DNA from: Vreelandella sulfidaeris
GTDB taxonomy: Bacteria > Pseudomonadota > Gammaproteobacteria > Pseudomonadales > Halomonadaceae
Direction of reading: 5' to 3'
Length of the DNA stretch: 64,000 nt
NCBI GenBank assembly: GCA_007182875.1
Contig: AP019514.1
Coordinates: 124,001-188,000, forward strand
The notes under the pieces were generated by a model. That model was not told the DNA's origin and ran no database searches. It saw only the letters and a list, made by a program, of their open reading frames with translations. Positions 22,061 through 32,823 of this stretch are shown here, piece after piece. The translations under genes were made by a program, and so were the position numbers. Each line of letters begins with the position of its first letter. Positions within the stretch are counted from its first letter, which is position 1.

Positions 22061-22852
22061 ATGGCTGTTGAAATCACCTCCAAAATTGTCGGTTATCGCA
22101 TTAAGCAGCAAGACCAGCCCGTGCCCACTCCCGAGCTGCAGGATGAAAACCCGCTAACGGTGCGTATACCTTCCCGCCCGGAAGGCACCTTGGAAGCCGT
22201 GTCAGAAAAGATCTCGTATGTCGGCGCGGAAGGGCGCAAAAAAGTCTATCTGTTGGTGTCGTTTATGCCGGTGGAAGGCGTCATTGGTGGTAAACGTGTC
22301 GTGATAGAGCGGCCGGTGGAGTTCTTCTTTCCATCGGGCCAGCTCTCCAGTGAGCATCAGTGGATCACCGCGACCATGCGCAGCCTCTCGCTAGCGGCGC
22401 GAGGCGGTTACGTCACCAGGCGGTGGCGGATCTGCGCAAAGTGGCTTGGGATAAAGGCTTGGTTCGCTGTGGCATGAACCGTTGGAACAAGCCAATGTTC
22501 CACGATTCAGAAGTCGCCGCCATTGCCTGGTCGATTCAACAGATTCTCTATCGCCGCGGCTTTTTTGGATCGGGATGGCAATCAAGTGCCGGTTGAGCAA
22601 CTGGTTGAGCGTTACGCCCACCGTATGACGCATGGCCATGCGTGGCAGCCCGGTGCGGAGGAAGAGGTAGCTGACGCACCCGTAGAGGCGGGTGCGGTAG
22701 AACCTATCGGCGGGAAAGCAACGACAGAAAAAAAGCCTGAGGGCAGCGGCCCAGCCACAGTGGGTAACTGCCCCGAGTGCCGCGGTGAGCTTATCATGAT
22801 GGATGGCTGCCCGACCTGTTACGCAGGCTGTGGTTGGTCCAAATGTGGCTAA
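22061..22852 (+). CDS. Class II ribonucleotide reductase accessory subunit NrdJb (TSCPD/zinc-ribbon; two frameshifts)
   Basis: About 263 residues, 60 bp after nrdJa. The body resembles the TSCPD-type C-terminal domain of single-chain class II reductases (VRCGMNRWNKPMFHDSEVAA; IAWSIQQILYRRGF). A Gly/Glu-rich linker leads to a C-terminal cysteine cluster (CPECRGELIMMDGCPTC, then GCGWSKCG), a zinc ribbon plus candidate redox cysteines that may recycle the catalytic disulphide. A missing base near 22420 and an extra T near 22563 split it. In Pseudomonas aeruginosa both NrdJa and NrdJb are needed for activity (known from memory). Confidence 0.85.
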
Positions 22853-22919
22853 TAAGGCATTAGCCAGCTAGCAGGGGCGTTGTTAACTACTCTCTGGCGC
22901 TTCCATTGCTTCAACGAAC

Positions 22920-22949
22920 CCGCGTGCTCAATAGCACGCGGTTTTTTTT
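22920..22949 (+). terminator. Rho-independent terminator after nrdJab
   Basis: Perfect 9-bp stem CCGCGTGCT (22920-22928) / AGCACGCGG (22933-22941) with loop CAAT, then eight T. The T tract overlaps the stop codon of the convergent regulator gene, so the two transcription units abut. Confidence 0.92.
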
Positions 22950-23688
22950 AAGCTGAGTCGGCTAGCACCATACGAATATTGTCATTGAGATAACAGTCAT
23001 CAAATCCCGCTTCGTCACATAGCGCTTGCAGGTCAGGAATCGTTAAATTGTGGCGGTCACGGAACACTAATCCATCTTCGCTGAGCCCTGTAAAGGTACG
23101 GCTAACGTGGACCGGGCTGAGGCCAAGAACATCGGCCAGCTGCTCTTGAGAAAGCGGCAGACGGAACTGATTACTAATGTCGGGTTGGTTTGGCGCAGCC
23201 GCAGATACATTTCATAGAGAAAATGGGCCATCTTTTGGCGGGCGGTGCGCCTTGCCAGCGTGACTAACCGTTCAGTTAGCATCGCTTGCTGACGGCTGCC
23301 AATGGCAAACATTATAGATGTGAGTTTGAGTGACCGGCGGAAAATGTTCAACATACGCTTATGTGGGAAGTGGCAAACCACACCGTTATCAATCATGCGC
23401 ACGTTTTCAAGGCGTTCGGAGAAAGCAAACTCCCGCAGCCCGATAATATCGCCCGGCAAAACACCTCCAAAATTTGCCGGTCGCCATTTTCTAGATGACG
23501 ATAGGAGTAGGCCCAGCCGCTTTTGAGGGTACAAAACTCATTGGCCGGATCGCCTATCTCCCAAAGTAATGCGCCTGATTTAATATTAGTTGGGCTCTCC
23601 TCAAGGGTAGTAAGGAGCTGCTTTTCCTCCTCGGTTAATGAGCAAAAGTGGCTGAAGTGTTTGATAATGCAGCTTTTTCATGACTCAT
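22948..23688 (-). CDS. Crp/Fnr-family transcriptional regulator (three frameshifts)
   Basis: About 247 residues. A cyclic-nucleotide-binding-like beta barrel (SGALLWEIGDPANEFCTLKSG; VFLPGDIIGLREFAF) is joined by a long dimer helix to a winged helix-turn-helix (LSQEQLADVLGLSPVHVSRTF). ATG 23688 follows AAGGGAT. Bases are missing near 23675, 23458 and 23178. The basic helix RRTARQKMAHFLYEMYLRL matches a Crp/Fnr subgroup common in proteobacteria, not Crp itself. After repair there are Cys near residues 7 and 16 and in NGVVCHFP, but the FNR four-cysteine pattern is incomplete. Ligand unknown. It is convergent with nrdJab. Confidence 0.85.
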
Positions 23689-23885
23689 GACTTATCCCTT
23701 CAGAAGAGAATTACTTAATCCTGCTAATGATTATTGGCTCGCCACTATAAACAATGTGGCCACCTATTGCGTTGCCCACATGTACTCTCTAGCGCGGCTA
23801 TTTAGTCTGAGGGAGGGCAGACGCCCCTCCTCAAAAGAACCAACACCCATAAAGAACAAAAACCATAGATAACAGCAGTGTAGTG

Positions 23886-26732
23886 TCAGCGCTTCGTTGC
23901 GCGGTTTCCACGTTCCAGCAGGGGTGCTAAGAAACGTCCGGTATGCGAGACATTCTGTTTTGCAATCTGTTCCGGTGTGCCTTCGGCAATAATCTGCCCG
24001 CCACCGGAGCCCCCTTCAGGCCCTAGGTCGACAATCCAATCGGCAGTTTTGATCACATCCAGGTTGTGTTCAATCACGACGATAGTGTTGCCATGATCCC
24101 GCAGGCGGTGGAGCACCGTCAGCAGTTGGCGTATATCTTCAAAGTGCAGTCCGGTGGTCGGTTCATCCAATATATACAGTGTCTTACCCGTATCACGCTT
24201 GGCTAATTCACGGGCGAGTTTTACCCGCTGTGCTTCCCCGCCGGAAAGAGTCGTTGCACTCTGCCCCAGGCGAATGTAGGAGAGGCCCACATCGAGCAGG
24301 GTCTGCAGGCGACGAGCAATGGCCGGTACCGGGCTGAAGAATTCTAGCGCGTCTTCCACCGTCATGGTCAGCACTTCGTGAATGGTTTTGCCCTTGTAGT
24401 GAATATCCAACGTTTCGCGGTTATAGCGCTTGCCTTTACAAACATCGCAGGGCACGTAGATATCCGGCAGGAAGTGCATTTCTACCTTGATCATGCCTTC
24501 GCCCTGGCACGCCTCGCAGCGTCCACCTTTAACGTTAAAGCTGAAGCGACCGGGTTTGTAACCTCGAGAACGTGCTTCCTGGGTGCCTGCAAACAGCTCA
24601 CGAATTGGCGTAAAAATGCCTGTGTAGGTGGCCGGGTTGGAGCGCGGCGTACGCCCAATCGGACTTTGATCGATATCGATCACTTTATCGAGTTGATCAA
24701 GCCCTTCGATCTTCTCATAAGGTGCGGCGGTCAGCGTGGTGGCGCGATTAAGCTCCCGAGCCGCGATCGGCATCAGCGTGCCGTTGATTAGCGTCGACTT
24801 GCCTGAACCAGAGACGCCGGTAATGGCGATAAACAGTCCCAGCGGCAATGTAAGCGTTACGTCTTGCAGGTTGTTGCCGGTAGCGCCGCGTACAGTCAAC
24901 TGCTTTTCCGGGTTGCCGGGAATACGGTAGGGCGGCACGGCAATTTCGCGCGTGCCGATCAGGTACTGACCGGTCAGCGAGTTGGGATTGTCCATCACGT
25001 CCTGAGGCGTACCTTGAGCGACGATTTCACCGCCATGTACGCCCGCCCCAGGGCCGATATCCAGTACATGATCGGCGGCACGGATAGCATCTTCGTCGTG
25101 CTCAACCACAATGACGGTATTACCCAGGTCGCGCAACCGCTCAAGGGTTTTCAGCAGCCGGTCATTGTCGCGTTGGTGAAGGCCAATTGACGGCTCGTCA
25201 AGGATATACATTACCCCGACCAAGCCAGCGCCAATCTGGCTGGCCAAGCGGATGCGCTGGGCCTCACCACCGGAAAGGGTGTCTGCGCTGCGCTCCAGGT
25301 TGAGGTAATCCAGGCCGACATTTACCAGGAACTCTAACCGGGCGTGGATCTCGTGGACGATTTTATCGGCAATCTCGCCTTTGCGTCCCGGTAGGCTTAG
25401 ATCGGCAAAGTAGCGCCAAGCTTCACCAATCGGAAAGCGTACGACGTCGGCGATATTATGGTCATCCACGTACACATGGCGTGATTCTTTACGCAGTCGT
25501 GAGCCGTTGCAGGTGGCACAGGGCTGTACCGCGATGTATTTGACCAGGTCATCGCGCACCATATTAGACTCGGTTTCCCGATAGCGGCGCTGCATATTGG
25601 GCAGCACGCCCTCAAAAACATGCTCGCGAGTAACTTTACGGCCGCGGTCGCCGACATAGGAGAACGGTATGGCCTCGTCGCCGCTACCATTGAGAATGAT
25701 GTCCTGCTCGTGGCGGGCGAGCTCTTGCCAAGGCGTCTCTAGCTCAAAGCGGTAGTGCTTGGCCAGCGCCTGGAGCTGGGTAAAGTAGTAAATGTTGCGC
25801 CGGTCCCAGCCTTTAATCACGCCTTCCGCCAGCGATAGCTCCGGGTGGCTGATCAGCTTTTCGGGGTCGAAGTACTGCTGCACGCCCAGCCCATCGCAAG
25901 TGGGACAAGCACCCGCCGGATTATTAAACGAGAACATGCGCGGCTCAAGCTCCGCTAGCGAGTAGCCACATACCGGACAGGCAAAACGCGACGAGAAAGC
26001 AATATCATCGCGCTCGCCATCCATAAAGTGGATCATGGCGGTGCCGTCGGCGAGGTTCAATGCTGTTTCAAACGACTCCGCCAAGCGTTGGGCGAGGTCG
26101 TCGCGTACTTTGAAGCGATCAACCACCACGCTAATATCGTGTTTTTTACGCTTATCCAACGGCGCAATGTCGTCCAGTTCCAGCACTTGGCCATCAATTA
26201 AGGCGCGCACAAAACCTTGGGCTCGCAGCTCTGCCAATAGTTGCAGATGCTCGCCTTTACGCCCTTTGACCACCGGCGCCAGCAGCATGAGCTTGGTGCC
26301 TTCGGCAAGGTTCATGACCTGATCGACCATTTGTGAGATCGTCTGGGCCTCAAGGTCTTCACCGTGCTCTGGACAACGTGGCGTTCCCGCCCGGGCAAAC
26401 AGCAGGCGCAGATAGTCGTAAATTTCGGTGATAGTGCCCACGGTTGAACGCGGGTTGTGGGAGGTAGACTTCTGCTCAATAGAGATCGCAGGCGAAAGCC
26501 CTTCGATGTGATCTACATCGGGTTTTTCCATCATCGACAGGAATTGGCGTGCATAGGTGGAAAGTGATTCCACATAGCGACGCTGCCCCTCGGCATAAAG
26601 GGTGTCAAACGCTAACGATGATTTACCTGAGCCGGATAGGCCGGTAATCACGATCAGCTTGTTACGGGGCAGTTCCACATCGATCTGCTTGAGGTTGTGG
26701 GTGCGTGCACCCCTGACCAGAATGCTGTCCAT
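23886..26732 (-). CDS. uvrA: Excinuclease ABC subunit A (UvrA)
   Basis: Damage-recognition ATPase of nucleotide excision repair, 948 residues, intact. Start ATG 26732 ([16 protein letters not shown]) follows GAGG; the frame is open further upstream but without family match. Two ABC ATPase modules have Walker [11 protein letters not shown] and [10 protein letters not shown], signature LSGGEAQRI and LSGGEAQRV, and Walker B ILDEPS and ILDEPT. Zinc modules are CPVCGYS...CPTCDG and CEACQGEG...CDVCKGKR. It is divergent from the MFS gene and near ssb, the usual gammaproteobacterial layout. No convincing LexA box is seen in 26733-26935. Confidence 0.98.
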   Translation of the reverse strand: MDSILVRGARTHNLKQIDVELPRNKLIVITGLSGSGKSSLAFDTLYAEGQRRYVESLSTYARQFLSMMEKPDVDHIEGLSPAISIEQKSTSHNPRSTVGTITEIYDYLRLLFARAGTPRCPEHGEDLEAQTISQMVDQVMNLAEGTKLMLLAPVVKGRKGEHLQLLAELRAQGFVRALIDGQVLELDDIAPLDKRKKHDISVVVDRFKVRDDLAQRLAESFETALNLADGTAMIHFMDGERDDIAFSSRFACPVCGYSLAELEPRMFSFNNPAGACPTCDGLGVQQYFDPEKLISHPELSLAEGVIKGWDRRNIYYFTQLQALAKHYRFELETPWQELARHEQDIILNGSGDEAIPFSYVGDRGRKVTREHVFEGVLPNMQRRYRETESNMVRDDLVKYIAVQPCATCNGSRLRKESRHVYVDDHNIADVVRFPIGEAWRYFADLSLPGRKGEIADKIVHEIHARLEFLVNVGLDYLNLERSADTLSGGEAQRIRLASQIGAGLVGVMYILDEPSIGLHQRDNDRLLKTLERLRDLGNTVIVVEHDEDAIRAADHVLDIGPGAGVHGGEIVAQGTPQDVMDNPNSLTGQYLIGTREIAVPPYRIPGNPEKQLTVRGATGNNLQDVTLTLPLGLFIAITGVSGSGKSTLINGTLMPIAARELNRATTLTAAPYEKIEGLDQLDKVIDIDQSPIGRTPRSNPATYTGIFTPIRELFAGTQEARSRGYKPGRFSFNVKGGRCEACQGEGMIKVEMHFLPDIYVPCDVCKGKRYNRETLDIHYKGKTIHEVLTMTVEDALEFFSPVPAIARRLQTLLDVGLSYIRLGQSATTLSGGEAQRVKLARELAKRDTGKTLYILDEPTTGLHFEDIRQLLTVLHRLRDHGNTIVVIEHNLDVIKTADWIVDLGPEGGSGGGQIIAEGTPEQIAKQNVSHTGRFLAPLLERGNRATKR

Positions 26733-26935
26733 CAACACCTCGAATCGCGCGGCAAAAGCGTGATTATACGTTCGCCGGGCCCCTCCCGGCAAAACCGCTT
26801 TGCAACATGCGACAACCCGCAACGTTTCCAGCGCCTGCCCAAACCGCTAGAATAGAGGATTGTCTCAAGCCGTTACGTTTATTCGCTGCATGCTAATCCA
26901 CCACATAGTTATTTTTCATCACACACAAGGGCATT

Positions 26936-28315
26936 ATGCGCAAGGTTTCCGCACTATTGCTGGCCTCTGAACGTCGTGCGATCAGCGGTTTGGCCGGGCT
27001 TTATGCGTCTCGCATGTTGGGTCTATTTATGGTGCTGCCCGTGTTGGCGTTATACGCCGACACGTTAGTGGGCGCGACGCCTCTATTGGTGGGCGTTGCG
27101 TTGGGTATTTACGGCTTGACCCAGGCGACGCTGCAAATTCCGTTTGGGCTACTTTCTGATCGCATTGGCCGTAAGCGGGTGATCGCGATGGGGCTGGTGA
27201 TTTTTGCTCTGGGCAGTGTCGTCGCCGCGCTCTCGGACACCATTTTCGGCGTGATCGCCGGGCGGGCGCTGCGGGAGGGGGCGCCGTGGCCGCCGCTATT
27301 ATGGCGCTGCTGGCGGATCAGACCCGTGAGGAAATCCGTACTGGTGCCATGGCGACCATTGGTCTCTCTATTGGCGTGTCGTTTGCCATTGCCATGGTGC
27401 TGGGCCCATGGCTAGCCGCCTGGGCGGGCCTGGCCGGTGTATTTTGGTTTACCGCACTACTGACGCTGGTGGGGCTGCTGGTGCTGTGGCGCTGGATACC
27501 TGCTGCGCCTAGGCGGAGGCGCCACCGCGATGTAGGGATGGACCGTCAGCAATTCAAAAGTGTGATAACGCGGCCTGATTTATGGCGACTGGATCTATCG
27601 ATTTTTGCTCTGCATTTAGTGCTAATGGCGATATTTGTCGCGGTGCCTTTTCGTCTGCTAAACGCGGGTGTGGCTATCGAGTATCATGGGCTGGCTTACC
27701 TGGGCATTATGGCGCTATCGTTTGTCGCCATGGTGCCGCTGATTATTGTCGCTGAGAAGCAACAGCGCATGCGTTTGATGTGCCTAGTGGCGATCGGCGC
27801 TATTGTGTTTAGTTTAGCGGGACTAGGGTTGCCACTGTCGCCAGGCTATTGGCTGTTTGTATGGCTGTTTGTGTTCTTCACTGGCTTTAATTTGCTGGAA
27901 GCGACGCTCCCTTCCATGCTCAGTAAGCTAGCCCCGGCGGGCGCGAAAGGTACCGCGATGGGAGTTTACTCCACCAGCCAATTCTTTGGCGCTTTTCTAG
28001 GCGGTACGCTAGGCGGCTTATTAGCTCACTACGGAGGCCTTAATGCAGTTTTTTATTGGCTGTGCCGTACTGGCGTTGTGCTGGTGGATTGCTATGTGGC
28101 GGATGCCCGCACCGCCACCGCTCTCTAGCGAGGTGCTGGCGCTGCATGAAACCCAGACAGATGCGCTTGACTTGCTGATGGAACGTTTAGCTGATGTGGT
28201 CGGCGTGGAAGACGTGATGGTGGTACCGGAAGAGCGTTTGGTCTATTTAAAGGTGAATCGTCAACAGCTTGACCAGGCTGCGTTGACCAAGCTGATGGCG
28301 CCACCCAAATCTTAG
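26936..28315 (+). CDS. yajR: Major facilitator transporter, YajR-like (two frameshifts)
   Basis: Twelve-helix MFS exporter, about 459 residues. The motif A loop is GLLSDRIGRKRVI after helix 2, and the N-terminal helix reads GLYASRMLGLFMVLPVLALY. Helix 12 is followed by a ~65-residue soluble domain (LLMERLADVVGVEDVMVVPEE...VNRQQLDQAAL), matching the ferredoxin-like YAM domain that marks YajR. A missing G near 27278 and an extra T near 28050 break the frame; the second lies in helix 12. Substrate unknown. It lies between uvrA and ssb. Confidence 0.85.
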
Positions 28316-28401
28316 CTTAACCGGTTTTAATTCGGCCTGGCCGCAACACTGGCTACGGCTTGCAACTAACCCTACATAACACCCTATTAAAGGAGCGCCT
28401 T

Positions 28402-29018
28402 ATGGCTCGCGGCATTAACAAGGTCATCTTGATTGGCAATCTCGGGCAGGACCCCGAGGTGCGTTTTACTCAAGCGGTACCGCCGTGGCCAACTTAAACT
28501 TGGCCACTACCGATACCTGGATGGACCGACAGAGTGGTCAGCGCCAAGAGCGTACTGAATGGCACCGCGTGGTGATGTTTAATAAAACCGCTGAGATCGC
28601 CCAGCAGTACCTAAAAAAGGGCGCCAAAGTTTATATTGAAGGGCGCTTACAAACGCGTAAGTGGCAAGACCAAAACGGGCAAGATCGTTACTCGACAGAA
28701 ATTGTCGCTAACGATATGCAGATGCTTGATGGCGGTCGCAGTGGCGATTTTCAGGGCGGCGGCGCAGGCCAGAACAGCTATCCCCAAAATGCGCCCCAAA
28801 ACTCGCCAGCCCCCAATAATCAAGGCGGCGGTTATCCTCAGCAAGGCGGTGCACCTCAGGGGGACAACTACGGCGGGCAGAACTCACAGCAGCCTCGCCC
28901 CGCCCAGCCTGCACCGCAGCAGGGCAACCAAGCACCACCGCCCAATCAACAGAACAGCAGCTACGGTGCGCCTGATCCAGGCAACTTCGATGACTTCGAT
29001 GATGAAATTCCGTTCTGA
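28402..29018 (+). CDS. ssb: Single-stranded DNA-binding protein SSB (one frameshift)
   Basis: Binds single-stranded DNA in replication, repair and recombination. About 205 residues. OB fold: [56 protein letters not shown] Gly/Gln/Pro-rich linker leads to the acidic tip DFDDEIPF, which docks partner proteins. A base is missing near 28472 ([12 protein letters not shown] after repair). ATG 28402 follows AAAGGAG. Only one base is off in an essential gene, which supports sequence error. Confidence 0.96.
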
Positions 29019-29070
29019 GTAGCTTACTAAACACGCCATGTAGGGCTGGGCGTGAAAAGGAGAGATTGTC

Positions 29071-29960
29071 TTGAAGCTGCTAATATTGGATGCCGGACAT
29101 TGCTTAAGCTTGGCACTGGCTCGGGAAGCAAGCCGTCGCACCGATACGGAATTAGTCATCGAACAAGGCACCACCATCACCGTTAAGCGTTTGGAGGCGA
29201 TAGCCCCCGACGCCGTGATCATTCCACCGTTGGCGCACCCGTTGAGTATGGCGCCAGCGGCAGTAATGGAACATGCCGATGCGGTGGATGCGTGTTTGGA
29301 TGCCTGCCTTGCCCTGGATGTGGCATTGGTATGGTGTGTTTCTGACCAACTCTACGAAGACGGACTGGACGTGCCGATTGATGAGCACGTGGTGCCGGCG
29401 CCACGCGATGACAGCCTACGCCGCTTGGTGCAGACCGGCGATCGTATACGTGCAGAATTTCAGCGTCACTTGCTTGTTCGCCTAGGCCCGCTGTTTGCAT
29501 TGGAAGGCAGCCACGCTTGGCTCAATGAAATCATCGATCATTTGGTGGTTGGCCAAGCTGTGCGTGCGGCAGAAGACGTGATCTTTGCCCCACGTCAGCG
29601 GATGCTGTTGCTATGGCACTGATCGGCATGCTGCAGCAGCAAGCCAGTGGTGCAAATGCGTGGGGCGCCTATCACCTTGCGGGTACCGAACCGGTCAGTG
29701 CGTTTACCTTTACCTCCATGGTGCGCACTCAATTATTGACGCACCTTGAAGGCCGGGGCGAGCAGATTACTCTCGGAGAGGTGCAGCCGCTAAAGCATCA
29801 CCATGATGCTAAGCTGCGTCGTGTCTTAAATTGTCGACGTGTGCTGGATGTTTTTGGTGTTCATCAAAAGCCGTGGCGTTTAGAGGCTGGTCGTATGTTA
29901 GATGCGTGGTGTTTGACCCGTGAAAATAACCGTGTCAGTAATACAGGAGCGTCGGCTTGA
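29071..29960 (+). CDS. RmlD-like NAD(P)-binding sugar-nucleotide reductase family protein (one frameshift)
   Basis: About 296 residues from TTG 29071 (after AAAAGGAG). The pattern is an atypical short-chain/extended fold: MKLLILDAGHCLSLALAREA at the N-terminus lacks the usual GxxGxxG. The C-terminal part (ALIGMLQQQASGANAWGAYHLAGTEPVSAFTF) looks like the substrate-binding half of dTDP-4-dehydrorhamnose reductase. A C is missing near 29590. Because the nucleotide motif is not clear it may not be an active reductase. It overlaps the next start (TTGA). Confidence 0.62.
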
Positions 29961-30692
29961 TAAATGTGGTTCGCAGCTTGGTATTTTATGCCGGCTATTT
30001 CTTTGCCATGCTGATGATCGGTATTCTGTTTCTGCCTATCGCGCCCTTCCTTCCACTTTCTGGCCGTTATCGCTTACTCCAATTTGTATAACTACTTTTT
30101 GATGGTGTGGTTTCGTATCGCCTGCGGTGTGCGTTATGACATACAAGGCCAGGAAAACCTGCCTAGTGGCCCCTGCGTGATTCAGGCCAATCACCAGTGT
30201 GAGTGGGAAACCGTATTTTTGCAGGTGATGAAGCCGCCGGTATGTACCGTGCTAAAACGCGAATTATTGCGCTTGCCTATCTTTGGCTGGGGATTACGCC
30301 TGTTACGCCCGATAAGCCTGGACCGCTCCAAACCGGCAAGGGCGATGAAGCAAGTGCTCACTCAGGGCGTCGAGCGTCTCGGGACCGGCCTGTCGGTACT
30401 GATTTTTCCTGAAGGGACGCGGGTAGATCCTGGTCAGCGTAAGCGCTACAACAAAAGCGGTAGCGTAGTGGCGTGTCGTGCTGGGGTGCCCGTCTTGCCC
30501 GTGGCCCATAACGCTGGAGAACGCTGGCCAGGACGCCATTGGGTTAAACGGCCAGGCGTATTGCGTGTTCGCATTGGTAAGCCAATTGAGACAACGGGGC
30601 GCATGCCTGACGAGGTGCTCGCTGAAGTCGAAGCGTGGATCGAAACGCAACTGCAGGAAATTTCTGATGTGCCGAGGCCTACTTCCCGTTAG
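29957..30692 (+). CDS. plsC: 1-acyl-sn-glycerol-3-phosphate acyltransferase (PlsC family; one frameshift)
   Basis: Transfers a second acyl chain in phosphatidic-acid synthesis at the inner membrane. About 245 residues. TTG 29957 overlaps the previous stop. An N-terminal membrane anchor (LVFYAGYFFAMLMIGILFL) is followed by block 1, NHQCEWET, where the usual H-x4-D is H-x4-E, a variant I have seen in this subfamily. Block 3 is FPEGTR. Block 4 is VPVLPVAHNAG. An extra C lies near 30078. A bidirectional terminator separates it from fabB. Confidence 0.86.
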
Positions 30693-30737
30693 TTAAAGGC
30701 TTCCTTTCTAGGCCTTAACCTATTCGTCTTGTTAAAC

Positions 30738-30764
30738 AAAACGGCGCCCGCTGGGCGCCGTTTT
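30738..30764. terminator. Bidirectional rho-independent terminator (plsC / fabB)
   Basis: AAAACGGCGCCC (30738-30749), loop GCT, GGGCGCCGTTTT (30753-30764): a perfect 12-bp stem whose ends supply T runs on both strands. It lies between the convergent plsC and fabB genes. Confidence 0.9.
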
Positions 30765-30791
30765 GTCATCATGTCAGTAGTCGTATCAGCA

Positions 30792-32010
30792 TCAGTTGTT
30801 AAAACGCTGGAAGACTAAGCATGCATTGGTGCCGCCAAAGCCGAAGCTATTAGACAAGGCGCGCTCAATTGTCACGTCATCGCGGCGTTCGGTGACAATA
30901 TCAAAGCCATCAGCCTGCTCATCCAAGTCCGCGACATTCGCTGACGCTGCTACAAAGTTGTGCTGCATCATCAGCAACGAGTAAATCGCTTCCTGAACGC
31001 CTGTGGCCCCCTAATGAGTGGCCAGTGAGTGATTTAGTTGAGCTCATCGCAGGCGTTGTGTTTCCGAATACTTCGCGTATTGCTTTCAGCTCGGCAACAT
31101 CGCCCACTGGCGTGGACGTGCCGTGGGTATTGATGTAATCAATAGCACCATCGACCGTTGCCATCGCTTGGCGCATGCAACGCATCGCCCCTTCGCCCGA
31201 AGGTGCGACCATATCATGGCCGTCAGAGGTCGCGCCGTAACCCACCAATTCGCCGTAGATTTTGGCACCACGTGCTTTGGCGTGCTCAAGCTCCTCCAAC
31301 ACCAGCATGCCGCCGCCGCCAGCAATTACAAAGCCGTCGCGGGCTTTATCATATGGGCGCGAGGCTTGCTCAGGGTTGTCGTTATAGTGGGTAGAGAGCG
31401 CACCCATGGCATCAAACAAGCAGGAGAGGGTCCAGTGCTCTTCTTCGCCGCCACCGGCAAACACTACATCCTGTTTGTTAAGCTGAATTTGCTCCATCGC
31501 ACTGCCAATACAGTGCGCTGAAGTCGCACAGGCAGAGGAGATAGAGTAATTGATGCCTTTGATTTTAAACGGCGTTGCCAAGCACGCTGAAACGGTGCTG
31601 CCCATTGTTCGGGTAACGCGATAAGGGCCAACCCGGCGCAGACCTTTTTCACGTAAAACGTCAGCTGCTTCTACCTGATTAGCACTTGAAGCGCCGCCTG
31701 AGCCGGCAATAAGGCCAGTACGTTCGTTGGACACCTGTTCTTCGCTCAGCCCAGCATCTTCAATTGCCTGAGCCATAGAAACGTAAGCATAGGCCGCCGC
31801 GTCGCCCATAAAGCGGCGCAGTTTACGGTCGATGAGTGCGTCAAGATCGATATCGACGCTGCCCGCTACATGGCTACGAAAGCCACGCTCGGCATACTCT
31901 TCCTTAAAACGAATACCGCTACGCCCAGTTTTGAGCGCGTCCAGGACCTGTCGTTGGTCGTTGCCAAGGCAAGAAACAATGCCAAGACCGGTGACTACCA
32001 CTCGTCGCAT
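30792..32010 (-). CDS. fabB: Beta-ketoacyl-ACP synthase I FabB (one frameshift)
   Basis: Condensing enzyme needed for unsaturated fatty-acid elongation. About 406 residues. The nucleophile Cys is in [12 protein letters not shown]; the catalytic His residues are in [11 protein letters not shown] and GHSLGATG (the latter after repair). The C-terminus is [19 protein letters not shown] 32010 follows GGAGG. An extra base in the C/G run near 31008-31013 shifts the last ~65 codons. It follows fabA after 13 bp in the standard fabAB operon. Confidence 0.95.
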
Positions 32011-32023
32011 GGGAGCCTCCTGT

Positions 32024-32540
32024 TTAGAAATTCGCAGTGGAGGTAAATAGGCCAACACGCAGATCATTAGCCTGATAAATGTCGCGTCCGTCGACGGTTA
32101 CGGTGCCGTCGGCGATACCCAAGATAAGACGTCGGGTAATAATACGCTTAATATTAATGCTATAGGTCACTTTTTGTGCATCCGGCAGAATCTGTCCGCT
32201 GAATTTAACTTCGCCGCAACCAAGCGCACGTCCACGGCCTGGGTGGCCTAGCCAGCCCAAGTAAAACCCCTACCAGCTGCCACATGGCATCCAGGCCTAA
32301 GCAGCCAGGCATGACGGGGTCGCCAGGGAAGTGGCAGTCAAAGAACCACAAGTCAGGCGTGATATCCAGCTCGGCGATCAGTTCGCCTTTGCCATGCTCA
32401 CCGCCTTCTTCGTGAATGTGCTTGATGCGATCAAGCATCAGCATGTTAGGAGCCGGGAGCTGGGCATTTCCGGGGCCGAATAGCTCGCCGCGCGAGCAGG
32501 CCAGCAGTTCTTCGCGATTAAAGGAGTGTTGCTTGGTCAC
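32024..32540 (-). CDS. fabA: 3-hydroxydecanoyl-ACP dehydratase/isomerase FabA (one frameshift)
   Basis: Makes the cis-3-decenoyl-ACP branch point of unsaturated fatty-acid synthesis. About 171 residues. Hot-dog fold with catalytic His in [15 protein letters not shown] and Asp in [11 protein letters not shown] 32540 is the start. One extra G near 32262 breaks the frame inside [17 protein letters not shown]. The fabA-fabB pair and the cfa-type gene at 34774 both concern unsaturated acyl chains. Confidence 0.95.
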
Positions 32541-32823
32541 TGAATCGTTCCGAATATCAAGAAGGTTGTGAGGCTAGTCTACTTCCCGAAACCGCTGAAT
32601 GCACGTAACTGACCATTTATCGTCAGTTACTACAGTATTTAGGCAGTTGGCCGATAACACTATAGCGAGGGGACTTAGTTAATCTGCTGCCAATTATGCA
32701 CAATAAATACTGCATGTACCGTAATATAGATTATCTAGGTAGTTTATTAGGCGGCATGACCGGCATGGCACCTAGCGCAAATTTTTATCTACGTTAATTT
32801 TGTATAGGATGTAGCGAATCGCC

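Noticed and set aside
23689..23885. Open frame on the plus strand at 23687-23872 between the regulator and uvrA
   Set aside because: 61 codons, no ribosome site, low-complexity translation and no family resemblance. I see nothing else in this gap.
26733..26935. LexA box for uvrA
   Set aside because: No CTG-N10-CAG with AT-rich centre is visible in the divergent region or within the first bases of either gene.
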